The notes: generated from the sequence alone by a model not told the origin. Shown: positions 25,938 to 34,994, numbered from the stretch's first letter. The stretch is DNA of 45,787 bases from Rhodospirillales bacterium (GCA_015490605.1 WFXL01000107.1:1-45787); one strand, 5' to 3'. Translations and numbers: made by a program.

Positions 25938-27965
25938 TCAGCCCGCCGCCTCGGCGCGGGCGCGCTCGACAATCTCCTTCTGCAGCCGCTCCGGCACCTC
26001 CTGATAGTGGGAGAAGCCCCACTCGAAGAAGCCGGTGCCTTGGGAGAGAGAGCGCAGCGAGACGATCAGGTCCTGCATTTCCGCCTGCGGGATCTGCGCT
26101 TTGACCTCATCCCAGCCGGGCCAGCCGGGCTTGGCATCATAGCCCAGGATCTGACCGCGCTTTTGGGTCACCAGCTGGAGGGTGCGGGAGGTGTAGTCGC
26201 TGGGCACCGAGATGGTGACGTCCAGGATCGGCTCCAGCAGCACCGGGCTGCAGCGCGGCAGGCCATCCTTGAGAGCGAGGCCGACCGCGAGCTTGAAGGA
26301 AAGCTCGTTGGAGTCCACCGGATGGTGCTGGCCATCGAACAGGGTGATGCCCACGTCCACCACCGGAAAGCCCAAAGGCCCCTTCTGCAGATATTCCTTC
26401 GCCCCGGCCTCGACCGCGGGGATGAACTGTTTGGGCACAGCACCGCCCACCACCCGGTTCTCGAAGGCGAAGCCGGCGCCGCGCTCGAGCGGGCGGATCT
26501 CGATCTTGACATCGCCGAACTGGCCGTGGCCGCCGGTCTGCTTCTTGTGGCGGCCGTGGGCCTGGGTACCCTTGCGGATGGTCTCGCGATAGGGGGTCTT
26601 GGGCGAGCTCACCTCCACCGGCACGCGGAACTTGTGCTCGAGCCGCTCGAGCGCCACCCGCAGATGCAGCTCGCCCTGGCCCCACAGCAGCGTCTGCTGC
26701 AGTTCGGCGTCATGCTCCACCCTGAGTCCGGGGTCCTCATCCACCAGCTTCTGCAGCGCCGCCGAAAGCTTCACCTCATCGCTGCGGTTCTTCGCCCGCA
26801 CGGCGAAGGCATACATGGGCTGGGCCGGCTCCACCCGCGGCAGGCGCAGCTGCGGCGGCGCGCTGCCCTCATGGAGGAGCGCACCGGTGCGCGCCCCCTC
26901 CATCCGCGCCAGTGCCACAATATCGCCTGCCGCCGCCCGTTCCGCCGGCTGCATCTGGTGGCCCAGCAGACGATAGACGCCGCCCACGCGCATGTCGGAG
27001 AGCTGCATCCCATCGCGCACTTCCCCCCGCCAGATGCGCACCAGCGACAGCTTGCCGCTCTGAGGGTGGTAGAAGTTCTTGAGCACCTGGGCGACCGTCG
27101 GCCCCTCGGGGTCGATCTTGAGGGCCGCCGCATGCTCGTCAGGTGTGGGCGCCTCGCGGGCGATGGCCTCCAGCAGCCGGCGGATGCCCTTGTCCTGTTC
27201 GGCCACGCCCACGAACACCGGCACCACCAGATCCGCCCCCAGGGTCTTGCGCAGATCCGCGAGGATCTCCTCGGCGGTGGGACGTTCGTCTTCGAGCAGC
27301 TTTTCCATGAGGTCGTCGTCGAAATCCGCGAGCGTCTCCAGCATGTCGTTGCGCGCCTGCTCCTCGCGCTCGCGATACTCCTCCGGCAGCGGGATCTCCT
27401 CCGACGGCGCTCCCTCGCGATAGGCGTAGGCCTTCTCGCTCACCAGATCGATGAAGCCCACGAGCTCGGCCCCGCGGCCGATGGCGTACTGGTGGGGAAT
27501 CACCGGCTTGGTGCTGAGCTCGCGCAGCTTGGCCACCAGGTCCCGAAAGCGCACCTCGGAGCGGTCGAGCTTGTTGATGAAGATCAGGTGCGGGATCTCG
27601 TGCTCGTCGAGGAACTGGAGGATCGGGGCGACGGTGATCATCCGCTCCAGCACCGGCTCCACCACCACCACCGCGAGGTCGGTGCCGATCACCGCATGGC
27701 GCATCTCCTGCAAGAACTCCACCGACCCGGGACAGTCCAGCACATTGTAGCGGATGCCGTCGCGCACGAAGTGGGCCACATTGAGTTCGGTGCTCATCTG
27801 GCGGGCCCGCGCCTCCGGGCTGGCATCGCCCACGCTGGTGCCGTCGCCGACGCGGCCCTTGCGCGAGATCGCGCCGGAGACGAACAGCATGCCCTCCAGC
27901 AGGGTGGTCTTGCCGGATCCGCTCGGGCCCACCAAGGCGACATTACGGACGGATTCTGCCCCCAT
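25938..27965 (-). CDS. EF-G-like translation GTPase, alphaproteobacterial second type
   Basis: This 675-residue protein has the EF-G domain order: GTPase (1-265), beta-barrel domain 2, domains III and IV (ETIRKGTQAHGRHKKQTGGHGQFGD block) and C-terminal domain V. G1 is GPSGSGKT (13-20), and G4 is NKLD (131-134). G3 reads DCPGS (77-81) instead of DTPGH, so the catalytic histidine of true EF-G is serine; I recall this variant as usual in a separate alphaproteobacterial EF-G-like group of unclear function. Housekeeping fusA normally sits with rpsL/rpsG/tuf, absent here. The ATG at 27965 follows GGAGGTGAG. A possible promoter TTGCAC-N16-CAAACT (minus strand, 28057 to 28030) precedes it. Confidence 0.88.
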   Translation of the reverse strand: MGAESVRNVALVGPSGSGKTTLLEGMLFVSGAISRKGRVGDGTSVGDASPEARARQMSTELNVAHFVRDGIRYNVLDCPGSVEFLQEMRHAVIGTDLAVVVVEPVLERMITVAPILQFLDEHEIPHLIFINKLDRSEVRFRDLVAKLRELSTKPVIPHQYAIGRGAELVGFIDLVSEKAYAYREGAPSEEIPLPEEYREREEQARNDMLETLADFDDDLMEKLLEDERPTAEEILADLRKTLGADLVVPVFVGVAEQDKGIRRLLEAIAREAPTPDEHAAALKIDPEGPTVAQVLKNFYHPQSGKLSLVRIWRGEVRDGMQLSDMRVGGVYRLLGHQMQPAERAAAGDIVALARMEGARTGALLHEGSAPPQLRLPRVEPAQPMYAFAVRAKNRSDEVKLSAALQKLVDEDPGLRVEHDAELQQTLLWGQGELHLRVALERLEHKFRVPVEVSSPKTPYRETIRKGTQAHGRHKKQTGGHGQFGDVKIEIRPLERGAGFAFENRVVGGAVPKQFIPAVEAGAKEYLQKGPLGFPVVDVGITLFDGQHHPVDSNELSFKLAVGLALKDGLPRCSPVLLEPILDVTISVPSDYTSRTLQLVTQKRGQILGYDAKPGWPGWDEVKAQIPQAEMQDLIVSLRSLSQGTGFFEWGFSHYQEVPERLQKEIVERARAEAAG

Positions 27966-28133
27966 CTCACCTCCTCGCGCCAGCGGCGCCGGTTGCGGCC
28001 GGCTGGGGCCGGCTCGGGTTCTCACGGCCAGTTTGACGAATCCGCAGGCGGGTGCAAGCGCGTGGGACTGGCGGCGGCCACGCCCGGCGGCTAAGCAGGC
28101 GCGGGGCAAGGTGAGACCACGGGGGAGGAGAGC

Positions 28134-30440
28134 ATGGGCCGCTTCGGCGTCGGTCAGGCGGTAGCCCGCAAGGAGGACCCGCGGCTGGTGACGGGCCGCG
28201 GGCGTTATGTGGACGACCACCAGCCGCCCGGCTGCGCGCATCTGGTGCTGGTGCGCTCACCCTATGCCCACGCCGAGATCCGCCGCATCGAGCTGGACGC
28301 GGCGCGGCGCGCGCCCGGGGTGCTGGCGGTGTGGACCATCGACGAGCTGGATGCTGCCGGCCTCGGCCCGCTGCCCTGCAAGGCCCTCTATGACAATGTC
28401 GACGGCACGCCGATGGCGCGGCCGGAGCGACCGGTGCTGGCCCGCGGGCGGGTGCGGTTTGTGGGTGATCCGGTGGTGGCGGTGATCGCTGAGACCCGCG
28501 CGCAGGCGCGCGATGCCGCCGATCTCGTGGAGATCGACTATGAGCCTCTGCCCCATGTGGTGGCAACCGCCCGGGCCCAGGCCCCCGACGCGCCGCAGAT
28601 CTGGCCCGAGGCGCCGGCCAATCGCGCGCTCGTCTGGCAGCTGGGGGATGCGGCGGCGGTGGAGGAGGCGCTCGCCCGGGCGCACCATCGCATCACCCTC
28701 ACGCTGGTGAACAACCGCCTGGTCCCCTGTTCCATGGAGACCCGCGGCTGTCTCGCCGAATATGACGCCGACAGCGATCGGCTGACGCTGCTGGTGGGCA
28801 GCCAGGGGGTGCACAATATGCGCCGCATCCTGGCCGAGGAGGTGCTGCATATCCCGCTCGAGAAGCTGCGGGTGGTTACGCGCGATGTGGGCGGCGGCTT
28901 CGGCATGAAGATCTGGGTGTTTCCCGAATATCCCATCGCCCTCCACGCTGCCCGCACCCTGCGCCGGCCGGTCAAATGGGTGGGCGATCGCAGCGAGGCC
29001 TTCCTCGCCGACACCCACGGCCGCGATCATCTCACCACCGTCACTCTCGGCCTTGACGAGGATCTCCGCATCACCGCCCTCAAGGCCGAGACCACCGCCA
29101 ATCTCGGCGCCTATCTCTCCCAGTTCGGCCCCTTCATCCCCACCGAAGCGGGCGGCTACATGTACACCGGCGTCTATGACATCCCCGCCGCCCTCTATCG
29201 CGTCACCTGTGTTTTCACCAACACCGCCCCGGTGGATGCCTATCGCGGTGCCGGCCGGCCCGAGGCCGCCTATGCGGTCGAGCGCGCCCTCGACCATGCG
29301 GCCCGGGTTCTGGGGGTGGATCCGGTGGAGCTCAGGCGGCGCAACTTCATTCGCCCCCAGCAGATGCCCTATGCCACCGCCCTGGGCTATACGTACGATT
29401 CCGGCGACTTCCCGCGGGTGCTGGAACTGGCGCTGGAACGCGCGGATGTGGCCGGCTTTCCCGAGCGGCGCCGGCGTGCGCGCGAGGCCGGCCGGCTTCT
29501 GGGCCTGGGTGTGGCCTATTACATCGAGCGCTGTGCCGGTGGGCCGGATGAGAGCGCGCGCGTCGAGGTGCTGCCGGAGGGGCGGGTGCGGCTCTTCATC
29601 GGCACCATGAGCAATGGCCAGGGCCACGAGACCGCCTACGCCCAGATCCTGGCTGAGCGCCTCGGGGTGGACTTCGAGGCGGTGGAGGTGATCCAGGGCG
29701 ACACCGATCTCGTGGCCAGCGGCCGCGGCACCGGCGGCTCCCGCTCGATTCCCGTGGGCGGTGCGGCCACGCAACTGGCCGCCGACCGGCTGATCGAGAA
29801 GGCCCGCCGGCTCGCCGCCGAAGTGCTGGAGGCGGCGGAAGAGGACCTCAGCTTTGCGGATGGCAGCTTTCGCATCATCGGCACCGACCGGCGGGTGAGC
29901 CTGTTCGAGCTGGCGCTGCGCGCCGGCGAGGCGGGACTCGATGGCGAGGGTACCTTCCAGCCGCCGGCCCCCACCTTCCCCAACGGCTGCCATGTGGTGG
30001 AGGTGGCCATCGATCTTGCCACCGGCTGGCCCACCATCGAGCGCTATACGGTGGTGGACGACTTCGGCCGGGTGCTCAATCCGCTGCTGCTGGCGGGCCA
30101 GGTCCACGGCGGCATCGCCCAGGGCCTGGGCCAGGCGCTGATGGAGGAGGCGGTCTACGACCCCGAGTCCGGCCAGCTGCTGACCGGCTCCTTCATGGAC
30201 TACCGCCTGCCGCGGGCGGTGGATCTGCCCATGATCGACTTCACCTATGTGGAGATCCCCTCCACCACCAACCTGCTGGGGATGAAGGGCGCGGGTGAGG
30301 CCGGCGCCATCGGCGCGCCGCCGGCGGTGGTCAATGCGCTGGTGGATGCGCTGGCGGAGTTCGGCGTGCGCCATCTGGACATGCCCGTAACCCCGCAAAA
30401 ATTGTGGCGGCTCTTGCGGGATCTGGGCGTCAATCGCTAG
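28134..30440 (+). CDS. Molybdenum hydroxylase large subunit (form II CoxL-like), lone gene
   Basis: This 768-residue protein of the xanthine dehydrogenase/CO dehydrogenase large-subunit family binds the molybdopterin-cytosine cofactor. The cofactor blocks GSQGVH (222-227) and VGGGFGMK (252-259) are present, and the candidate catalytic Glu is Glu722 in GAGEAGAIG. The active-site loop reads AYRGAGR (369-375), the form II signature. Form I CO dehydrogenase has AYxCSFR, so CO oxidation should not be assumed; a different aldehyde or N-heterocycle substrate is likely. The FAD (medium) and [2Fe-2S] (small) subunits are not adjacent. The ATG follows GGGGGAGGAG. It diverges from the EF-G-like gene and its stop overlaps the convergent hydrolase gene by 11 bases. 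Confidence 0.9.
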   Translation: MGRFGVGQAVARKEDPRLVTGRGRYVDDHQPPGCAHLVLVRSPYAHAEIRRIELDAARRAPGVLAVWTIDELDAAGLGPLPCKALYDNVDGTPMARPERPVLARGRVRFVGDPVVAVIAETRAQARDAADLVEIDYEPLPHVVATARAQAPDAPQIWPEAPANRALVWQLGDAAAVEEALARAHHRITLTLVNNRLVPCSMETRGCLAEYDADSDRLTLLVGSQGVHNMRRILAEEVLHIPLEKLRVVTRDVGGGFGMKIWVFPEYPIALHAARTLRRPVKWVGDRSEAFLADTHGRDHLTTVTLGLDEDLRITALKAETTANLGAYLSQFGPFIPTEAGGYMYTGVYDIPAALYRVTCVFTNTAPVDAYRGAGRPEAAYAVERALDHAARVLGVDPVELRRRNFIRPQQMPYATALGYTYDSGDFPRVLELALERADVAGFPERRRRAREAGRLLGLGVAYYIERCAGGPDESARVEVLPEGRVRLFIGTMSNGQGHETAYAQILAERLGVDFEAVEVIQGDTDLVASGRGTGGSRSIPVGGAATQLAADRLIEKARRLAAEVLEAAEEDLSFADGSFRIIGTDRRVSLFELALRAGEAGLDGEGTFQPPAPTFPNGCHVVEVAIDLATGWPTIERYTVVDDFGRVLNPLLLAGQVHGGIAQGLGQALMEEAVYDPESGQLLTGSFMDYRLPRAVDLPMIDFTYVEIPSTTNLLGMKGAGEAGAIGAPPAVVNALVDALAEFGVRHLDMPVTPQKLWRLLRDLGVNR

Positions 30441-31188
30441 CCGCGGCCGCCTGCCGCACCCGCACCAGCGCCTGCTCCAGCCGCTGCAGATCCTCCGGCC
30501 GCGACAGGCGGTGGTCGCCGTCCTTCACCAGCTCCACCGTCACATGCGGGCTTTCGAGGCGTGCGGCCAACTCCAGCGACAGCTCCCACGGCACCGCCTC
30601 ATCCCGCATGCCGTGGAGGATGTGGACCGGCACCCGGATGGGGATCGCCTCCCCCTCCAGCAGCAGATGCCGCCGGCCGTCCTCGATCAGCGCCCGGGTG
30701 ATGGGCACCGGCCCCTCATAGTCCGAGGGCTCCAACACAACCCCCTGCGCTAGCAGCTCGCGCCGCTTGACCTCCGGCCACGCCCGCCAGATGAGCCGTT
30801 CGGTGAAATCCGGCGCCGGCGCAATCAGCACCAGCCCCGCCACCTGTTGCGGGCGCGCGCGGGCTGCGAGAAGCGCGATCCAGCCGCCCATGGAGGAGCC
30901 CACCAGCACCACCCGTGCGGGCGCCGCCCGCTGCAGCACGCACAGGGTATCCTCGAGCCCGCCACCGATGGTAAAGGCCTCGAACGCCCCCGGGCTGGCC
31001 CCATGACCGCGATAGTCGAAGCGCACATAGGCCCAGCCCCGGCGGGCACAGACCTCGTCCAGGAAGGTGGCCTTGGTGCCGCCCATGTCGGAGCGGAAGC
31101 CCGCGAGGAACACCACCCCGGGCCCATCGCCCGAGCGCCGGGCCAGCGCCAGCCACCGATCCCCGCCACAGTCGAGCCGTTTCGCCAC
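30430..31188 (-). CDS. Alpha/beta hydrolase
   Basis: This 252-residue alpha/beta-hydrolase-fold protein has the nucleophile elbow GSSMGG (Ser99), an oxyanion-side motif [14 protein letters not shown] (28-41), the [10 protein letters not shown] strand and loop, and a late [11 protein letters not shown] containing the His. [12 protein letters not shown] supplies the Asp. The substrate is unknown; similar proteins are annotated as general carboxylesterase or acyl-peptidase-like hydrolases. The GTG at 31188 is chosen because it begins the conserved AKRLDCGG region; longer in-frame versions run into the rpoZ leader. Unlike the hydrolase at 16637-17302, this one keeps a complete triad. Confidence 0.82.
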   Translation of the reverse strand: MAKRLDCGGDRWLALARRSGDGPGVVFLAGFRSDMGGTKATFLDEVCARRGWAYVRFDYRGHGASPGAFEAFTIGGGLEDTLCVLQRAAPARVVLVGSSMGGWIALLAARARPQQVAGLVLIAPAPDFTERLIWRAWPEVKRRELLAQGVVLEPSDYEGPVPITRALIEDGRRHLLLEGEAIPIRVPVHILHGMRDEAVPWELSLELAARLESPHVTVELVKDGDHRLSRPEDLQRLEQALVRVRQAAAASD

Positions 31189-31265
31189 CGCCTCATCCCC
31201 GCGCCATCCCGCTCCCACTCTAGGGCGCGGGACGGCGGCAGAACAGTCGGCATCTCTTGCCGGAT

Positions 31266-31312
31266 CCGCCGGCGGGTGCCATCTCTGGGGTGGCGGAGCC
31301 ACCCACCGGCGG
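31266..31312 (+). promoter_or_regulatory. Inverted repeats in the rpoZ leader
   Basis: Arms 31266-31278 and 31300-31312 pair over 13 positions with one mismatch. A shorter perfect hairpin, GTGGC/GCCAC (31290-31294 with 31298-31302), shares the bases CAC (31300-31302) with the long 3' arm, so the two folds exclude each other. The structure ends 12 bases before the rpoZ start, next to the GGAG ribosome-binding site. Confidence 0.35.
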
Positions 31313-31324
31313 AACGGAGTCCCC

Positions 31325-31729
31325 ATGGCACGCATCACCGTCGAGGACTGTATCCAGCAGGTCCCCAACCGGTTCGAGCTGGTGCTGCTGGCGGCCCAGC
31401 GGGCACGCGACATCTCTGCCGGCGCGCCGCTGCTGGTGCCCCACGACAATGACAAGAATCCGGTCATCGCGCTGCGCGAGATCGCCGAGAACAAGCTCGA
31501 TCTGGATCATCTGCGCTATGAGCTGATCTATGGGCTCCGGCGCTACCGCAAGCTGGAAGAGGCTCTCACCGCCCGCGAGGAGGACGAGGAGGAGGACCTC
31601 GAGGCCCAGCTCGCCGAGCTGGTGCCGGTGGCCGAGGGCGGTGCGGCCGCCGGCAGCGCTGGCGGCGAGATGGAGTCCCTGCCGGAGACCCTCTCCTACG
31701 CGGAGTTCGACGTCCCCGACCGGGATTGA
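31325..31729 (+). CDS. rpoZ: RNA polymerase omega subunit
   Basis: This 134-residue omega subunit stabilises RNA polymerase assembly and contributes to one (p)ppGpp site. The N-terminus [31 protein letters not shown] is the omega signature and keeps the MAR-x-T residues known to contact (p)ppGpp in E. coli. The core ends near residue 75; the rest is an acidic tail ([15 protein letters not shown], then Ala/Gly-rich) common in alphaproteobacteria. It is followed after 27 bases by the (p)ppGpp enzyme gene, a conserved and functionally sensible pairing. Confidence 0.96.
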   Translation: MARITVEDCIQQVPNRFELVLLAAQRARDISAGAPLLVPHDNDKNPVIALREIAENKLDLDHLRYELIYGLRRYRKLEEALTAREEDEEEDLEAQLAELVPVAEGGAAAGSAGGEMESLPETLSYAEFDVPDRD

Positions 31730-31756
31730 GGTGCGGGGGCATACGAGGGGGTGAGC

Positions 31757-34162
31757 ATGATGGACGAGACCCCCGACATCGCCCCCAGCGCCGAGGCTGC
31801 GGATCCGGCCCCGGAGGTCGCGGATCAGGGACCTGCGGGCCCGCCTCCCGCGGCAGCTGAGGCGCCGGCACGTGGCAAGGCGGCAGGCGACCGTGCCGAA
31901 GGCCGCAAACCCGCCGCGGACACCGCGGCGGCCGCCAGGAGTGCTGCCCGCACTGAGGCTGCCCGACCGTCGCCACCGCCACCCAGGCCTGCGCGCATCC
32001 TCCGCCAGTATGAACTGGTGGAGAAGGTCAAGGCCTATGATCCCGATGCCGATGAGGAGCTGCTGAACCGCGCCTACGTCTTCGCCATGATGGCGCACGG
32101 CAGCCAGAAGCGGGCTTCGGGCGATCCCTATTTCCACCATCCGGTGGAAGTGGCCGGCATTCTCGCCGACTACCGCTTCGATGCCACCACCATCGCCGCC
32201 GCCCTGCTGCACGATGTGGTGGAGGACACCGAACACAGCCTCGCGGAGATCGAGCGGCTGTTCGGGCCGACGGTGGCGGCGCTGGTGGACGGGGTCACCA
32301 AGCTCGGCCGCATCCGCTACGCCTCCGTCCAGGCCAAGCAGGCGGAGAATTTCCGCAAGCTGGTGCTGGCCATGTCCAACGACATCCGCGTGCTGGTGAT
32401 CAAGCTCGCGGACCGCCTGCACAACATGCGCACCCTCCACTACATCCGCGACCCCGCCCGGCGCCGGCGGATTGCCCTCGAAACCCTCGAGATCTATGCG
32501 CCGCTCGCCGCCCGCATCGGCATGCAGGCCATCAAGGACGAGCTCGAAGACCACGCCTTCGCCGAGCTCGATCCCGATGCCTATGCCAGCATCCAGCGGC
32601 GGCTGGAGCGGCTGCGCCGCCACGATCCCACCGTCGTTCCCCGCATCTGCCGCACCCTCGAAGAGCTGCTCAGCCGCGCGGGCATCGAGGCCGAGGTCAA
32701 GGGCCGCGAGAAGAAGCCCTATTCCATCTGGCGCAAGATGAAGCGCAAAAATGTCAGCTTTGAGCAGCTGTCCGATATCATCGCCTTTCGGGTGATCGTC
32801 GAGAACACCAACCAGTGCTACGCCGCCCTGGGGGTAATCCACGGCCGCTACAAGATGGTCGACGGGCGCTTCAAGGACTATATCAGTACCCCCAAGCCCA
32901 ACGGCTACCGCTCGCTCCACACCACCGTCATCGGCCCCGAGGGCCGCAAGATCGAGATCCAGATCCGCGATCACGAGATGGATGAGGAGGCCGAGCGCGG
33001 AGTCGCCGCCCACTGGTCCTACAAGGAGGGCCGACCGGAGGTGGCCGGGCGGCGCTATCCGTGGGTGGAGGACCTGCTGGACATTCTCGCCAATGCCGGC
33101 TCGCCGGAGGAGTTTCTGGAACAGACCCGGCTCGAGCTCCACCGCGACCAGATCTTCTGTTTCACCCCCAAGGGCGATCTGGTGCCGCTGCCGCGGGGGG
33201 CGACGCCGGTGGACTTCGCCTATGCCATCCACACCGAGGTGGGGGATCACTGCTGGGCGGCCAAGGTGGACGGCCGCATCGTGCCGCTGGACACCCGCCT
33301 CGAGAATGGCGATCAGGTGGAGATCATCACCCGCGCCGATGCCTGCCCGTCGCCCGAGTGGGAGCGCTTTGTGGCCAGCGCCAAGGCGCGGGCGCGCATC
33401 CGTCGTTTTCTGCGCAGCCGCCAGCGGGAGTTCTATCTGGAGCGTGGCCGCGAGCTCCTAGAGCGGGCCTTCGCCACCGAGGACCGGGAGCTGAGCGAAC
33501 GCGACCTAGAACAGGCGCGCCAGCGGCTTGACTATCGCAGCGTCGACGATCTGGTAGCCGCCGTCGGCGAAGGGCGGCTTGCGGCCCGCTTCGTGTTGGA
33601 ACAGGTCCACCCGGAGGTGCGGCGCCGGCCGGTGGTGGACGAGACCAAGGTGATCCCCCTCAAGATCGCCGCCCGCCGCCGGGAGGAGGAACGCCGGCGC
33701 CAGGCCGAAGGGCGCGAGAGCCCCATCCTCGGCCTGCCGCCGGGCGTGCCCTACAGCTATGCCAGCTGCTGTCGTCCGCGGCCCCATCAGGCCATCGTCG
33801 GCATCATCCGCAGCGGCCGGCCGGTGGCGATTCACCGGGCCGACTGCCCGGTGCTGGAACGGGTGCAGGACCGCGAACGGCGTACGGTGGAGCTCGCCTG
33901 GAACCCCCATGCCAAGGGGGTGGCAGCACCGGCACGCTACCGCATCCTCGCCCTCCACCAGCCCGGGGCCCTGGCCGACGCCACCGGCGCCTTCGGCCGC
34001 CACGAGTCCAACATCGTCGATGTGCGCATCACCCGGCGCACGCCGGAAGTGTTCGAGATCCTCATCGATGCCGAAGTGAGCAGCAATGAGCACGCCGAGC
34101 GGGTGCTGGCGGCACTGCGGGCCCTCGAGCGGGTGGTCTATGCGGAGCAGGTCTATGGCTGA
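31757..34162 (+). CDS. rsh: Bifunctional (p)ppGpp synthetase/hydrolase (Rsh)
   Basis: This 801-residue enzyme makes and degrades (p)ppGpp. An intact HD hydrolase domain (His114, then HDVVEDTE at 152-159) is followed by the synthetase domain (GRFKDYISTPKPNGYRSLHTTV). The RFKD motif is the bifunctional type rather than the RelA EFDD type. A TGS domain (FCFTPKGDLVPLPRGATPVDFAYAIH), a helical and CC region, and a C-terminal ACT domain follow. An Ala/Pro-rich, probably disordered tail of about 82 residues precedes the conserved start (QYELVEKVKAY). The ATG at 31757 is spaced 6 bases from GAGGGG; the GTG at 31751 is too close to it. It overlaps pyrE by 8 bases. Confidence 0.95.
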   Translation: MMDETPDIAPSAEAADPAPEVADQGPAGPPPAAAEAPARGKAAGDRAEGRKPAADTAAAARSAARTEAARPSPPPPRPARILRQYELVEKVKAYDPDADEELLNRAYVFAMMAHGSQKRASGDPYFHHPVEVAGILADYRFDATTIAAALLHDVVEDTEHSLAEIERLFGPTVAALVDGVTKLGRIRYASVQAKQAENFRKLVLAMSNDIRVLVIKLADRLHNMRTLHYIRDPARRRRIALETLEIYAPLAARIGMQAIKDELEDHAFAELDPDAYASIQRRLERLRRHDPTVVPRICRTLEELLSRAGIEAEVKGREKKPYSIWRKMKRKNVSFEQLSDIIAFRVIVENTNQCYAALGVIHGRYKMVDGRFKDYISTPKPNGYRSLHTTVIGPEGRKIEIQIRDHEMDEEAERGVAAHWSYKEGRPEVAGRRYPWVEDLLDILANAGSPEEFLEQTRLELHRDQIFCFTPKGDLVPLPRGATPVDFAYAIHTEVGDHCWAAKVDGRIVPLDTRLENGDQVEIITRADACPSPEWERFVASAKARARIRRFLRSRQREFYLERGRELLERAFATEDRELSERDLEQARQRLDYRSVDDLVAAVGEGRLAARFVLEQVHPEVRRRPVVDETKVIPLKIAARRREEERRRQAEGRESPILGLPPGVPYSYASCCRPRPHQAIVGIIRSGRPVAIHRADCPVLERVQDRERRTVELAWNPHAKGVAAPARYRILALHQPGALADATGAFGRHESNIVDVRITRRTPEVFEILIDAEVSSNEHAERVLAALRALERVVYAEQVYG

Positions 34163-34763
34163 GCCGGTGGCGGCCGAGGCGGCGGCGCGCGAGCAGGTGC
34201 TGGCGGAGTTCCGCGAGGCCGGGGCGCTGCTGGAGGGCCACTTCATCCTCAGCTCCGGCCGCCACAGCCCGGTCTATCTCCAGTGCGCGCGGGTGCTGAT
34301 GGACCCGGCCCGGGCCGAGCGGCTGGTAGCCCGGCTGGTGCCCCGCCTGCGCGCACTCGGGGCGGCCATGACGGTGGCGCCGGCCCTGGGGGGCATCGTC
34401 TTCGGCTATGAGCTGGCGCGCCAGCTCGGGGTGCTGTCGGTGTTCGTGGAACGGGTGGAGGGGCGCTTTACCCTGCGCCGCGGCTTTCACATTCCGCCAG
34501 GTACCCGCGTGCTGGTGGCGGAGGATGTGGTCACCACCGGCCTTTCCACCCGCGAGTGTATTGCCGCTGTGCGGGAAGCCGGAGGCGAGGTGGTGGCGGC
34601 TACCTGCCTCGTGGACCGCTCCGGCGGCCGGGCGGATGTGGGGGTGGAACTGATCCCGCTGATCCGGCTCGACCTTCCCACCTATGCGCCCGAGGAGGTG
34701 CCGCCGGAGCTGGCGGCGATCCCGCCGGAAAAGCCCGGATCCCGTGGCCTCCGGGCGCGCTGA
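34155..34763 (+). CDS. pyrE: Orotate phosphoribosyltransferase
   Basis: This 202-residue enzyme transfers ribose-5-phosphate from PRPP to orotate, the fifth step of pyrimidine synthesis. The PRPP loop is VLVAEDVVTTGLSTRE, and GHFILSSGRHSPVYLQCARV near the N-terminus and APALGGIVFGYELAR fit the family. The start ATG lies 8 bases inside the end of rsh with GGAG upstream, so translation is coupled. The rpoZ-rsh-pyrE order recurs in alphaproteobacteria. Confidence 0.94.
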   Translation: MAEPVAAEAAAREQVLAEFREAGALLEGHFILSSGRHSPVYLQCARVLMDPARAERLVARLVPRLRALGAAMTVAPALGGIVFGYELARQLGVLSVFVERVEGRFTLRRGFHIPPGTRVLVAEDVVTTGLSTRECIAAVREAGGEVVAATCLVDRSGGRADVGVELIPLIRLDLPTYAPEEVPPELAAIPPEKPGSRGLRAR

Positions 34764-34962
34764 ACCAGGACCACGGGCGCGCTCCGACCCCGCAGGATCG
34801 CCCTCGCTCCCCACCCATCGCTTTGTGGTGAACGCTCGCGCCCTCGAGATGCCGTGAACGCCGCCCAGGTTCCGTCACAAAGTGTCCGCGCGGGACGGTA
34901 GTGTTGGCAAAGACTGCGACCGCCGCGTGTCACGGCTCCTAGCCGGGTGCGGGCGGCTCATA

Positions 34963-34985
34963 AGCCCAGGCGGCCGCCCGGGGCT
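34963..34985 (-). terminator. Possible terminator of phaC
   Basis: AGCCC (34963-34967) pairs with GGGCT (34981-34985), enclosing a self-complementary GGCGGCCGCC core (34969-34978). On the minus strand it lies 10 bases after the phaC stop and is followed by TTAT, not a long U-tract. The remaining 34764-34962 between pyrE and phaC shows only a 7-base inverted repeat (CTTTGTG 34821-34827, CACAAAG 34876-34882). Confidence 0.35.
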
Positions 34986-34994
34986 CCCGTTCCG

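Noticed and set aside
25935-28094. 719-codon plus-strand open frame opposite the EF-G-like gene
   Set aside because: Its His/Gln/Gly/Arg-rich composition is typical of antisense frames; the minus-strand frame has complete GTPase motifs and a strong ribosome-binding site.
28257-30398. 713-codon minus-strand open frame opposite the coxL-like gene
   Set aside because: Antisense shadow of a gene with intact cofactor motifs.
28134-30440. Aerobic CO dehydrogenase (form I CoxL)
   Set aside because: The loop is AYRGAGR, not AYxCSFR, and coxM and coxS are absent from the neighbourhood.
31220-33250. 676-codon minus-strand open frame opposite rpoZ-rsh
   Set aside because: Antisense shadow; it covers two essential-type genes with clear signatures.
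34764-34962. Regulatory inverted repeat CTTTGTG/CACAAAG between pyrE and phaC
   Set aside because: Only 7 bases long, arms separated by 48 bases, and located between two convergent gene ends where no promoter is expected.
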